From positions 23,560-87,559 of the forward strand of contig JBCBGC010000013.1 of the NCBI GenBank assembly GCA_038527215.1: DNA of 64,000 nucleotides, read 5' to 3'. The notes beneath the pieces were generated by a model. The model saw only the letters and a list, made by a program, of their open reading frames with translations, had not been told where the DNA came from and searched no databases. Of this stretch, positions 15,166-24,249 are shown piece by piece. The translations under genes were made by a program, and so were the position numbers. Source of the stretch: JAWPMV01 sp038527215. GTDB taxonomy: Bacteria; Bacteroidota; Bacteroidia; J057. Positions within the stretch are counted from its first letter, which is position 1. Every line of letters begins with the position of its first letter.

Positions 15166-18100
15166 TTATTTCATCACCTGCAAATTGAAGGTGAGTTGTT
15201 GTTGACCTTGCCGGGCATGGACCACATAGAAGCCCGCGGCCCAATTCTCACAGTTCAGGGGCACTTCAGAGCGTCCGCCTGAAGTACTGACAGCCTGCTG
15301 GAACATGATCTGTCCGCTGAGGTTGACTACCTGTAATTGCCAGTTCCCTGCTTCGGGAGTTTGCAGGCTGAGGGTAGTGGCTCCTTTGGCTGGGTTGGGG
15401 TAGGCGATAAGTTTGCCTGTATTCAAGCCGTTTTCCAACGCCAATTCCACCAGGTTGCTGTATTCAAAAGCGCCGTCAAGGTCTACCTGCTTGAGGCGGT
15501 AGACGACAGATGGCGCCTGAATCTGTTGGAGACTAATGTCTGTGAAGGAATATTCGGTTTTGGATTGGGCAAAACCGATGGCTTGCACCTGATCCAGGGC
15601 GACGAAGCTTTGCCCATCTTCGGAGCGTTCTACATCATAGTAGAAACTATTCACCTCAGCCGAAGTGGCCCAAGAGAGGAGGGCACTTCCATTGACCATT
15701 TTTCCGGTGAAGTACAGCCATTCCACGGGCATAGCAATAGGCGAATTCGCCTCTCGCCAATCCCGCTCATTGGCATTGTCTGTATCCTGAACCCCGGCCA
15801 GGGATGCCCCGGCATTCTGGGTGGCATAGTTTGCGTCATTGATATCGGTCATGGTATCATAGGCATCATCCAGCCCGTCTCCATCTACATCCGCTCCGGA
15901 TGTCGTGACATCAGCAGAACCATCCTGATCTGCATCGTGGCCTTCCACACTATCCAGTATGGTATCATCATCGGAATCGGTATCCAAATAATCGTAGGTA
16001 TCATCATTGTCTGTATCCAGCGGGCTTGGTAGGGTTCCGCCCAGGCTGGCCCCGGAGGTGCGATGCACCTCATCGAAAGCATCATCTAGTCCATCTCCAT
16101 CGGTGTCCGTACCCGCAGGAGCCGTCAATCCATCGGTAGGATTAGGGCTACCTGAGGCTTGCGCCTCCATCCAATCAGCGATACAATCCCCATCTGCGTC
16201 AGCATCCCGGTAGTCAGGTACGCCATCTCCATCGGTATCGCCTTTGGTGTAGGAAGCGGGACGTCCATTTCCCTGGTCAGCCCCAGTGGTCAAGGCGGCC
16301 GTTCCGGTATTGCTTCCCCCGGAACCATCAGCGGGGTCTACCAGATCTGCCAATCCATCTCCATCAGTATCGGTAGGCAGGCTGGCAAAGGTTCCTAACA
16401 TGCCATCCTGATCGGTATCCTGATCTCCATTTCCACTTTCGAAAACATCGGTGATGCCATCGTTATCCGCATCAAGATCCTGGAAGTCCTTTTGTCCGTC
16501 CTGATCACTGTCCCGATAAGGTAATTCTACGCCACCGCTATAACCAGATCCCCCATTATCGTAGGCATCATAGGTATCACACCAGCCATCGCCATCACTG
16601 TCGGTTAAAGCCAGCGGGGCAGAAAAGGAATGGGAGGTCGAAGCACCGGTAGCGGTGGTGCCATCTCCAAAGCTCCAGGCATAACTGGAAATCGCGCCTT
16701 CATAATCCGTAGAAGCGGTGCCTGTAAAACTTACACTGAGCGGATGACTCCCATAGGTCGGGGAGGCACTCATCACGGCATGGGGAGTTTGGTTGGCACA
16801 TTCTCCTGCAAAAGGAGCTAAATAACTGCCATCAATGATGGTTGGGGTAGCATTATCGGGGGTTTCCCAGTAGACATCAAAGTGGTCACCACCGCCCCCT
16901 TCTTTGTGCAGCAGTTCAATATAATAGGCCTCGCCGCCGGTCAGGGCAATGGCAGAGGAGCGTTGACTGGAATACTTGGTGGTTTGCCCTACGGAAGTCC
17001 AGCCCGTATGCCCACAAATTTCGGTTTTGTTCCCCTCGGTGGTGTCGGTGCTCAGATAGACAGACACATGATCATCCGCCGTAACGGTAAAATAATAATC
17101 TCCGGTAGTCGGCGGGAAAATGTATCCTCTGACGCGGGTACCATAATTATTGCCCAGGCTGACCGGGCCGGAAAAGGACGTGAGGTAGCTCGTGGAAGTC
17201 GGATTATCGGGATAATTTGCCGAACCTGTCAGGTTAGACAAACTGGTGCCACTGATGCCACTCCAGTATTCTCTTAATATGCTGCCTTGTTGGAAATCAC
17301 AAGGGTCTCCATCGGAGACTACCAGGACCTGGCTATAAGTATCGGTTAGCCCTTCGTTGTCCGTAGTGGTTAATTTGACCGTGTAGGAACCATCCGCACC
17401 GTAGGTGTGGGATACGCTGCTACCGGTGGCTGAATTTCCATCGCCCAGATCCCAGCTATAGGTAGAGATGCTGACATTATCTGTAGAGGTGGTCGCATCC
17501 AGGGTGATGCTCAGGGAACTGCTTACAAAGCCCGGAGATACCGTATAGCGTGCCGCAGGAGGCGCAGTGCCTAAGCTGATGACTTCCGTAGTACTGGCAG
17601 TATTGCCAGCTGCATCGGTAACCGTCAGAGAGACGGAATATTGGGTATTGCTTCTGGAAAAGCAATCTACCAATCCGGCGCCACTTTCGTCAGTTCCACC
17701 CGCTTCAATGAGATCAGGTATGCCATCATTATCTGAGTCTTTATCGAGAAAATCAGGAATCCCATCCCGATCAAAATCATATTCCGGGCAAACTCCATTG
17801 ACCAGGCTTCCACCTGCACAAGCGGTGGCATCCTGATAGCGGGGAATGCCGCTGGCCGTTTTTTCGGCTGGATCAGGGCAGGCTACAGTCCCAAAATCAC
17901 TCACGGTACATCCTAGTTCTACCCAGTCGGGGATGCCATCATTGTCATCATCGAGGTCTACCTCATCAGGAACATTATCTCCATCTGTATCGGTATAACT
18001 ACAAAAGGGGATATAAGTCAACGTGAGGGAAACCTCCCCAGCACCACCGTCCGTGGCCCCGTTGTTGGGAAACTCGGTAACACTGGCTGAGGTACTGGTT

Positions 18101-19602
18101 CCGCCTACACCTCCATCAACCGAGGTCGAAACGGAAGCATTGACCGGAATGGCGATGTATCCGCCACCGCCACCGCCTCCGGGACCTTCGGATTCATTAT
18201 TGGTGATCAGTTGATTTCCTCCTGCTCCTCCGTTAGCCTGGAGACTGAGGGTGCTGGCCTGGTTGGCCTTAAGTACGATGACACCTCCGCCCCCGCCTCC
18301 GCCTGGCGCGTCATTGTGTCCAGAGGTAGTCGGGGGTGCATCAGCTCCGGAAGCATTGATAGACCCGGCACCGCTGATTTCATCCGAAATGAGGATCACT
18401 ACTCCTCCGCCATCAGCACCGCCTGTAGCAGCATTGTTGTTGCCGTCTCCGGCACCACCGCCTCCTCCCATGAAGAGTCGTTCCCCAGGGTTATTTGCCA
18501 CGGGACGTCCCCCAAATCCTCCGATCTGCCTTCTTCGATCCCCACCCCAGCTACTGGATTCTGGCGCAAGCGTTAAGGCATCTTGGTTGGAACTCCCGTA
18601 GGAGTAACCGCCCCGACCCCCACCACTGGAAGTAGTATAGGTATTCCCATATTTAATATAGCCGGAATCGAGGGCCCAGGCAGCAGCTCCCGTACAGGAC
18701 TGGCACATATTGCCTTGTCCGTTCCAGCTTACGCCATTGTTGCCATTGGCGCCACCGCCACCTCCTGCGTTGTGGGCATTGCCTCCGCCCCCACCATTGG
18801 CTGCTGCCCCTCTTCCGTATCTCGCGCTCAACGCATCGTATTCCGTTTGATACCCGGCAATGCCTTCGCCTTTTTCCCCTCCATAAGAGGAAGAACTATA
18901 AGCATATTCTCTTCGGTTCCAGTTGGTATTATTGTCAACGGAGCCTCCTCGAAAACCTTTTCCTACTACAGAAATGCTACCATCTACCTGGATCACATTT
19001 TCAGCTACTACGGCCACTACGCCGCCGGTCGTGCCGTCCCAATCTTCGGCGACTACAGAACCGCCTGCCTGAATGGTCAACTGCGTGTATTGAGGGACTC
19101 GGATTACCTGAGCATGACCTGTCGCCGTATAGTCGAACTCAAGTCCACAACTCAGGGTGATCTGGTTACCTGAGGTACCAGAGACGTAGGCAAATTCATA
19201 ATGCCCCGCATTGTTGTAGGCGGAAATAGCGCCGAAACTTGAGTCATTATCGGTAGAAATGCTGGCGCCTTGCATCTGCATAATTAGGATCAGGTCATCC
19301 ACGCCCAAAGCCGCTCCATTATCCAGCTCATTGACGTCATTGACGGTCAAACTTACATCCCCACTGCTAGCATCTACCGTTAAGGCTGTGTACTGGTTGA
19401 GGACGGTATCCACTGCGCTGAGGCTCAATTCCCCATCTTTTCCTTCTAATTTTATGCTTTTTCCCGGATTCCCGTCTTGCGTGTTGATCAGGAACAGAGA
19501 TGAAAGAACAAGGCCCATAGCAATCCGTCCAGCCCATTTTAAGCGTGTTTTGGGCGCGACGGTTTGCCTGGTTTTTCCATTTGGTGCGTTTTTCTGACTC
19601 AT
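15166..19602 (-). CDS. Large T9SS-exported protein with Gly-rich, TSP3-type, PKD and PA14 regions
   Basis: A 1478-residue secreted or cell-surface protein. Order: N-terminal membrane/signal segment (about residues 24-41), beta-rich region, glycine-rich stretch (about 230-500) with runs of seven glycines, thrombospondin-type-3-like DxDxDGxxD repeats, then the tail of one PKD domain, a complete PKD domain, a PA14 carbohydrate-binding-type domain, the head of another PKD domain, more TSP3-like repeats, and a C-terminal T9SS sorting domain (AYPNPAKGATTLSLQ to the end). The PKD tail and head are out of place and flanked by 6-bp direct repeats (see findings). Adhesin or matrix protein is the likely role. 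An inverted repeat overlaps the start codon. Confidence 0.9.
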   Translation of the reverse strand: MSQKNAPNGKTRQTVAPKTRLKWAGRIAMGLVLSSLFLINTQDGNPGKSIKLEGKDGELSLSAVDTVLNQYTALTVDASSGDVSLTVNDVNELDNGAALGVDDLILIMQMQGASISTDNDSSFGAISAYNNAGHYEFAYVSGTSGNQITLSCGLEFDYTATGHAQVIRVPQYTQLTIQAGGSVVAEDWDGTTGGVVAVVAENVIQVDGSISVVGKGFRGGSVDNNTNWNRREYAYSSSSYGGEKGEGIAGYQTEYDALSARYGRGAAANGGGGGNAHNAGGGGGANGNNGVSWNGQGNMCQSCTGAAAWALDSGYIKYGNTYTTSSGGGRGGYSYGSSNQDALTLAPESSSWGGDRRRQIGGFGGRPVANNPGERLFMGGGGGAGDGNNNAATGGADGGGVVILISDEISGAGSINASGADAPPTTSGHNDAPGGGGGGGVIVLKANQASTLSLQANGGAGGNQLITNNESEGPGGGGGGGYIAIPVNASVSTSVDGGVGGTSTSASVTEFPNNGATDGGAGEVSLTLTYIPFCSYTDTDGDNVPDEVDLDDDNDGIPDWVELGCTVSDFGTVACPDPAEKTASGIPRYQDATACAGGSLVNGVCPEYDFDRDGIPDFLDKDSDNDGIPDLIEAGGTDESGAGLVDCFSRSNTQYSVSLTVTDAAGNTASTTEVISLGTAPPAARYTVSPGFVSSSLSITLDATTSTDNVSISTYSWDLGDGNSATGSSVSHTYGADGSYTVKLTTTDNEGLTDTYSQVLVVSDGDPCDFQQGSILREYWSGISGTSLSNLTGSANYPDNPTSTSYLTSFSGPVSLGNNYGTRVRGYIFPPTTGDYYFTVTADDHVSVYLSTDTTEGNKTEICGHTGWTSVGQTTKYSSQRSSAIALTGGEAYYIELLHKEGGGGDHFDVYWETPDNATPTIIDGSYLAPFAGECANQTPHAVMSASPTYGSHPLSVSFTGTASTDYEGAISSYAWSFGDGTTATGASTSHSFSAPLALTDSDGDGWCDTYDAYDNGGSGYSGGVELPYRDSDQDGQKDFQDLDADNDGITDVFESGNGDQDTDQDGMLGTFASLPTDTDGDGLADLVDPADGSGGSNTGTAALTTGADQGNGRPASYTKGDTDGDGVPDYRDADADGDCIADWMEAQASGSPNPTDGLTAPAGTDTDGDGLDDAFDEVHRTSGASLGGTLPSPLDTDNDDTYDYLDTDSDDDTILDSVEGHDADQDGSADVTTSGADVDGDGLDDAYDTMTDINDANYATQNAGASLAGVQDTDNANERDWREANSPIAMPVEWLYFTGKMVNGSALLSWATSAEVNSFYYDVERSEDGQSFVALDQVQAIGFAQSKTEYSFTDISLQQIQAPSVVYRLKQVDLDGAFEYSNLVELALENGLNTGKLIAYPNPAKGATTLSLQTPEAGNWQLQVVNLSGQIMFQQAVSTSGGRSEVPLNCENWAAGFYVVHARQGQQQLTFNLQVMK

Positions 19603-19660
19603 TGACTCAGATTAGTATATTCTTGAGTCAATAATTAAATACATGGATTAAATAATCCAT
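19601..19660 (-). promoter_or_regulatory. Start-codon hairpin and nearby operator-like palindrome of the large T9SS gene
   Basis: ATTGACTCA (19601-19609) and TGAGTCAAT (19624-19632) form a perfect nine-base inverted repeat; on the minus-strand mRNA the second arm to be transcribed contains part of the ATG (19602-19600), so the stem would cover the start. Just upstream, ATGGATTAAATAATCCAT (19643-19660) is a perfect 18-base palindrome, suitable as a dimeric regulator site. The rest of the gap to 19842 holds nothing else I can support. Confidence 0.6.
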
Positions 19661-19842
19661 TTACAAATATTTTTACCATCTAACATAGGTTTGCCAGAAG
19701 GAAATATCACGGAAAAAGCTGGATATATGTGCGGAATAAAGTAGCGCAAAAACGAGCTGGGCCCAGCAGCAAAGCGGTAGGCTGGGGATTATCTAAGACG
19801 CATCTTTTCAATAAAGTCCAGGGAAAGAAAATAAGCTTCTTG

Positions 19843-20571
19843 CTATGCGCCTCGGGAGAGGAACTGCTGAATTTCGGCCTTATCCTCTGCCAGAAATGCT
19901 GAAACAGGCCCTTTGAAGAGCAGCTGTTGATCATGCAGCATGGCCACCTGACTGGCCAACCGACGAACCGTCTGCATGTCATGGGTAACGATAATGGAAG
20001 TTCTCCCTGACTCTTTGGAGAGGTCTAGCATGAGGTCGTCTACCAGGCCCGCACTAAGAGGGTCCAATCCTGTACCCGGCTCATCATAGACCAGGTATTT
20101 GGGTTGATGGATAATGGCTCGGGCAATGCCTACCCTTTTTTTCATGCCACCGGATAACTCCCCAGGGTATTGTTTCAAGATGCGAGCGTCCAGGGCTACT
20201 TTTTCCAGCGCCTGCACCACCAAATCCCGAATGTGGGATGGGGACAAGGTCCGTTGTTCATATAATTTAATGCCCACATTTTCCTGGATGGTCAAGGAGT
20301 CGAATAAGGCAGCGCCTTGAAAAACCACCCCAAAGTCCTCAAGGGTTTTCCGCCAGTCTTCCTGATCAAACGCCAGTACGGAGTTGCCATCTATGAGAAT
20401 ATCTCCCTCGCTAATGGATTCAAGGCCCATGATCATTTTGATCAGGACGGATTTTCCCGAGCCACTGCCTCCTACCACACAAAAGCGACTTCCTTCGGGT
20501 ATGTCCAACTGTATGTCTCGTAGGATTTCCCGGTCTCCAAATCGCTTTCCTACGCCGCGCAATGCTATCAT
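19843..20571 (-). CDS. ABC transporter ATP-binding protein, MlaF-like
   Basis: Cytoplasmic ATPase of 242 residues: Walker A GGSGSGKS near 35-42, Q-loop in FGVVFQGAALFDSLT, signature LSGGMKKRVGIARA, Walker B KYLVYDEP followed by the D-loop, and a switch histidine in IIVTHD. FQGAALFDSLT and DEPGTGLDPLSA are characteristic of the MlaF/lipid-asymmetry branch, which partners an MlaE permease and an MCE protein to move phospholipid between membranes. Neither partner is in the window on the side seen. The upstream neighbour at 20577 is only five bases away on the same strand, so the two are probably co-transcribed. Confidence 0.85.
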   Translation of the reverse strand: MIALRGVGKRFGDREILRDIQLDIPEGSRFCVVGGSGSGKSVLIKMIMGLESISEGDILIDGNSVLAFDQEDWRKTLEDFGVVFQGAALFDSLTIQENVGIKLYEQRTLSPSHIRDLVVQALEKVALDARILKQYPGELSGGMKKRVGIARAIIHQPKYLVYDEPGTGLDPLSAGLVDDLMLDLSKESGRTSIIVTHDMQTVRRLASQVAMLHDQQLLFKGPVSAFLAEDKAEIQQFLSRGA

Positions 20572-20576
20572 GCTGT

Positions 20577-21746
20577 CTAGCCTTTTAGTTTGTTATAGGT
20601 CTGCCACCAGCGGGCAGGGATGTCGTCCTGCTTGGCAAATTCATAATCCTTGATGGTACAGGCCACCAGTCGGGTTCTGGGAAATGGCTTGCCGAGGCTA
20701 TCCTGATAGGGAACCTCCATCCACCAGCGACCGCTGACGGGATGCTCATAGAAATCTATGGACTCTACCCCTGCGTGAAGTCGGACACTATATTTTCGCA
20801 GGTTGCTTTTGTCCTCCTCGGGTTGATCGGCCCGACGGTGATAATGCCCGTCGATGAAATACCAGATCATCATGGCCCCTAGCAAGGCAGTTTGGTGTCT
20901 CAGGTCATGAGCCGGATCAAACTCGGTCAGGTTCATGCTACTGAGGTGATAACCTAGACCCGCATACCGAGCCATTTGGCAGGCTTCCGATGCTGAGAAC
21001 CCTCCGGGAGAGGGATGATAGCCCCCGGGTGAATCGCCATGACGTACCGCACCAAAGTCAAATGATACCATGTCGGCGGTCCGCAGATGAGGCTCTGATT
21101 CCTGGATTTGCAGATTCAGTAATCCGTAGCGCACCGCAAAAAAGTTCATTTCTTGTAGGCTCTGGCGCGCCTGCGGACTGACAAAGTAGCTTTGGTGTCC
21201 CAGGTTGGTGAAATTGAAAAGGTAGTTCGGGTGATGGACAAAAATCCGGTGATTGTAGGAGCGGTGGTCTAACAGAATGCTGGCATCTTCCAGGTCGAAG
21301 CGGGCATCAATCTGTACATATTCGATTTGTTTCTCTAGGCCCTCATAAGCCATGTATTGCCCCCAGGTCAAATCCTGTCTCCCCCCAATCAGTAAAATAC
21401 GCTTGCCGGCCTGGATCAATCGATTTAGGCAGAAAGCCAAGGCCTCCTGGGTGTCTTCCTGTTCTTCTCGACTTTTAAGATTGCCGAGATCACATACCTT
21501 CACCTGTTCGGTCGGTAAGCTCAGTTTATACAATTGTCTTCGGATCGCGTCCGAAGCTACATAGGCCTGATGGCTGGGCTGATATTGCCAGTGCGGCAAA
21601 CCGATCAGAATAAGGTCAGCCTGTTGCCAGTCCGGAAAGCTGTTGAGGTGAAGAGAAAGATGATGGCCTAAATGATGACCATCCAGGGTAGCCACATTGA
21701 GGGCCATTTCTTCAGAAAGAGACTGGAAAAAGACAGAAAGATCCAT
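20577..21746 (-). CDS. Arginase/formimidoylglutamase-fold protein with degenerate metal site
   Basis: A 389-residue protein that reads like a ureohydrolase but with altered metal ligands. Where the family has GGxH it has LIGGRQDLTW (about residue 121); where it has DAHxD it has QIDARFDLED (about 146); where it has SxDxDxxDP it has MVSFDFGAVRHGDSPG (about 226), followed by the family-like PGGFSASEACQMARYAG. At least two histidines and one aspartate are missing, so classical arginase or agmatinase chemistry is unlikely. Databases may call relatives formimidoylglutamase. It is co-directional with and five bases from the MlaF-like gene. It may be a structural or regulatory pseudoenzyme; that is inference. 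Confidence 0.75.
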   Translation of the reverse strand: MDLSVFFQSLSEEMALNVATLDGHHLGHHLSLHLNSFPDWQQADLILIGLPHWQYQPSHQAYVASDAIRRQLYKLSLPTEQVKVCDLGNLKSREEQEDTQEALAFCLNRLIQAGKRILLIGGRQDLTWGQYMAYEGLEKQIEYVQIDARFDLEDASILLDHRSYNHRIFVHHPNYLFNFTNLGHQSYFVSPQARQSLQEMNFFAVRYGLLNLQIQESEPHLRTADMVSFDFGAVRHGDSPGGYHPSPGGFSASEACQMARYAGLGYHLSSMNLTEFDPAHDLRHQTALLGAMMIWYFIDGHYHRRADQPEEDKSNLRKYSVRLHAGVESIDFYEHPVSGRWWMEVPYQDSLGKPFPRTRLVACTIKDYEFAKQDDIPARWWQTYNKLKG

Positions 21747-21901
21747 AATTCGCGTGTGGGGAAATTCTGCGTGAAGATACGAAATAGGAATAGAGTACGA
21801 GGATATCCGATACCCGACATTTAAAAAAGTCGAGTCAGGCTACTTTGCTCCCCAAATTGAAGCAGGAATCCTTATTATTGCCTGGAAAGAATAATCAAAA
21901 C

Positions 21902-22681
21902 ATGAATATATCTACCCATTTTAAAGCCCTTAGCCTCCTCGTGGTGCTGATCGCAGCCATGGCTTGTCAGGAAAAAGCAGAACAGCAAGTGGCGCAGGTT
22001 TCTACCTATCCTGAAGCCTTGCAAAAAGTACTCGAAAAACACGGTGGCCTGGCCGCCTGGCAAGCATTTAAGGGGATGCAGTATCAAATTCAGCGAGGGG
22101 AAAGCTTCGAGCAGCAATTTGTAGACCTGGAGGATCGGCGCGAGAAGATTGAGGGCCGAAATTTTATTTCTGGGTTTGATGGAGAAAATTATTGGGTAAA
22201 AGCGGATAGCACCTACAAGGGGAATCCCATCTTTTACAAGAACCTCATGTTTTATTTCTATGCCATGCCCTTTGTGGTGGCTGATCCTGGCATCCGCTAC
22301 GAAACGGCCCCGGAATTAACGGTCGAAGGAAAGGTATACCCAGGCATCCGGATCAGCTATGAAGACGGGGTAGGGGTGAGCTCTAAAGACGAGTACTTTT
22401 TGCATTACGATCCGGAGACCTTCAACATGCAATGGCTGGGGTATACCGTTACCTATCGTACCCAGGAGGTTTCGGATAAAATCAAATGGATCCGCTATCA
22501 GGATTGGCAGGAAGTAAATGGCTTGCAACTGCCTAAAAACCTGGACTGGTTTCATGTGGAGGAAAATCAACCTACCAGCCTCCGCAATAGCGTTCCCTTC
22601 CAGGCGGTCAATTTGAGCCAGGATAAATTCGCTGATGAGACCTTTTTACCCGTGGAAGGGGCGGAAATGGTGGAGGAATAA
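21902..22681 (+). CDS. Secreted lipoprotein, DUF6503-like
   Basis: About 259 residues from ATG 21902, which begins directly with a lipoprotein signal peptide (LLVVLIAAMAC, lipid-carrying Cys near residue 21). The mature part has the HGGLAAWQAFKGMQYQIQRG start and beta-strand-rich body common to Bacteroidota envelope proteins of the DUF6503 / LolA-like beta-sheet type; the family name is from memory. It probably faces the periplasm or outer membrane. The longer frame starting at 21845 is less likely because the signal peptide would be internal. A strong terminator follows, so the gene ends its own unit. Confidence 0.75.
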   Translation: MNISTHFKALSLLVVLIAAMACQEKAEQQVAQVSTYPEALQKVLEKHGGLAAWQAFKGMQYQIQRGESFEQQFVDLEDRREKIEGRNFISGFDGENYWVKADSTYKGNPIFYKNLMFYFYAMPFVVADPGIRYETAPELTVEGKVYPGIRISYEDGVGVSSKDEYFLHYDPETFNMQWLGYTVTYRTQEVSDKIKWIRYQDWQEVNGLQLPKNLDWFHVEENQPTSLRNSVPFQAVNLSQDKFADETFLPVEGAEMVEE

Positions 22682-22725
22682 AGACGGGAACCAGTCGGAA
22701 GCATCCTAAAAGCTTCCAGATAAAT

Positions 22726-22759
22726 AAAGAGCGGGAATGGCAAAATTTCCGCTCTTTTT
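22726..22759 (+). terminator. Rho-independent terminator
   Basis: AAAGAGCGG (22726-22734) pairs with CCGCTCTTT (22749-22757); GAA/TTT extends the stem to twelve pairs around an eight-base loop, and the T-run continues to 22759. It separates the lipoprotein gene from the sulfatase gene. Confidence 0.88.
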
Positions 22760-22816
22760 GTGCATCAGAGGCTAATCCTCCCTATTTTCTGTAGGCTAAC
22801 CATAACCTACCGATTT

Positions 22817-24217
22817 ATGAGACTTCTCCTACGCTGCTGTTGCCTGGCCTTAAGCCTAATATGGGCCTGTAATTCTCCCTCTTCCGCCACACAAGAGGTC
22901 CCTCCCCCCAATGTGATCCTCATCTACATGGATGATCTGGGATATGGGGACCTTTCTCACGCAGGTCATCCTACCATCCATACCCCGAACATCGACCGTA
23001 TGGCTCGGGAAGGTCAGCGGTGGACCCAGTTTTACACGGCTTGTAGCGTATGTTCACCTAGTCGGGGAGCGCTTTTAACGGGAAGGTATCCTATCCGGAT
23101 CGGCCTGGGAGCCGAAAAACGCCGGGTCTTTTTCCCCCCATCCATCGGAGGGCTACCGCAGGCAGAAATTACCCTGGCAGAAATGCTCAAGGAGATCGGC
23201 TATCGCACCTCCATCATCGGAAAATGGCATCTCGGGCATACCCCGGAGTATCTGCCTACCCAACAAGGCTTTGATGAGTACTATGGCATCCCCTATAGCA
23301 ATGATATGGATGCGGTGAAATGGGGCCTGGAAAGTTTTTTCGCGGAGCCAGATTATCAGATGTGGAAGGTTCCTCTGATGAAAAATGACAGCATCATCGA
23401 GCGACCTGCTAATCAGTTTACCATCACCCGCAGGTATACCGAACAAGCCGTTTCCTTTATTCAGGAAAACCAGGATACCTCCTTTTTCTTATACCTCCCT
23501 CATTCCATGGTCCACACGCCTTTATTTGCCTCTGATAGTTTTCAAAATACCAGTCCCAGGGGATTATTTGGCGATGTGATGGCGGAAGTAGATTGGAGTG
23601 TAGGACAAATTCTGGAGACCCTGGAAGCTTTGAAATTAGATAAGCGTACCCTCGTCATTTTTTCTTCCGATAATGGACCCTGGCTCTCCATGCTGGAAAT
23701 GGGCGGCTCCGCTGGCTTATTGCGAGATGGAAAAGGAACTACCTGGGAAGGCGGGATGCGGGTACCGGGGATATTTTACATGCCGGGCACCGTAAAACCA
23801 GGACCGATTAGCGGATTAGGTTCTACGCTGGATATCCTGCCTACCCTGGCCGCGCTAACCGGAGCCCCTTTACCGGAAGATCGGGTCTTGGATGGATATG
23901 ATTTGTCGGAGGTACTGACCCAACGAAAAGCCAGTCCCCGGGACCATTTTTTTTACTACCGAAAACGGGAAATCTACGCGGTGAGAAAAGGGCCTTATAA
24001 AGCCCATTTTGTCACGGAAACCTGCTATCAATCAGACAATAATCGGCAAGAATGGGCGCGGCCCTTATTGTTTCATTTGGACCATGATCCGAGTGAGAAA
24101 TATGATCATGGGGCGGAACACCCGGAAATCCTTTCCGAATTAACGGACTTGGTTCGACAGCATCAAACCGGCTGGGAGGGCCCGCCCTCTGAAATGGAAA
24201 AATATCCAGCTCAATGA
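22817..24217 (+). CDS. Type I sulfatase (arylsulfatase family), lipoprotein
   Basis: Hydrolyses sulfate esters, probably of algal or other sulfated polysaccharides, in the periplasm or at the surface. About 466 residues: lipoprotein signal peptide MRLLLRCCCLALSLIWAC, calcium-binding DDLGYGDL near residue 38, and the modification motif C79-S-P-S-R followed by GALLTGRYP, in which the cysteine would become formylglycine. KWHLGH and the late SDNGPW motif complete the active site. Start 22817 is chosen because it puts the signal peptide at the N-terminus; the frame is open from 22760. The sulfatase-maturing enzyme is not in the window. Confidence 0.92.
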   Translation: MRLLLRCCCLALSLIWACNSPSSATQEVPPPNVILIYMDDLGYGDLSHAGHPTIHTPNIDRMAREGQRWTQFYTACSVCSPSRGALLTGRYPIRIGLGAEKRRVFFPPSIGGLPQAEITLAEMLKEIGYRTSIIGKWHLGHTPEYLPTQQGFDEYYGIPYSNDMDAVKWGLESFFAEPDYQMWKVPLMKNDSIIERPANQFTITRRYTEQAVSFIQENQDTSFFLYLPHSMVHTPLFASDSFQNTSPRGLFGDVMAEVDWSVGQILETLEALKLDKRTLVIFSSDNGPWLSMLEMGGSAGLLRDGKGTTWEGGMRVPGIFYMPGTVKPGPISGLGSTLDILPTLAALTGAPLPEDRVLDGYDLSEVLTQRKASPRDHFFYYRKREIYAVRKGPYKAHFVTETCYQSDNNRQEWARPLLFHLDHDPSEKYDHGAEHPEILSELTDLVRQHQTGWEGPPSEMEKYPAQ

Positions 24218-24249
24218 GTATTTTTGAGGGAGAATAACCACAGACACAG

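Noticed and set aside
15337..16032. 231-residue ORF antisense to the giant T9SS gene
   Set aside because: Ile/Gly-rich product created by the reverse of Asp-rich repeats; a typical shadow.
22835..22843. Three cysteine codons in a row at the start of the sulfatase as a second Cys leader
   Set aside because: They are part of an ordinary lipoprotein signal peptide in a full-length gene.
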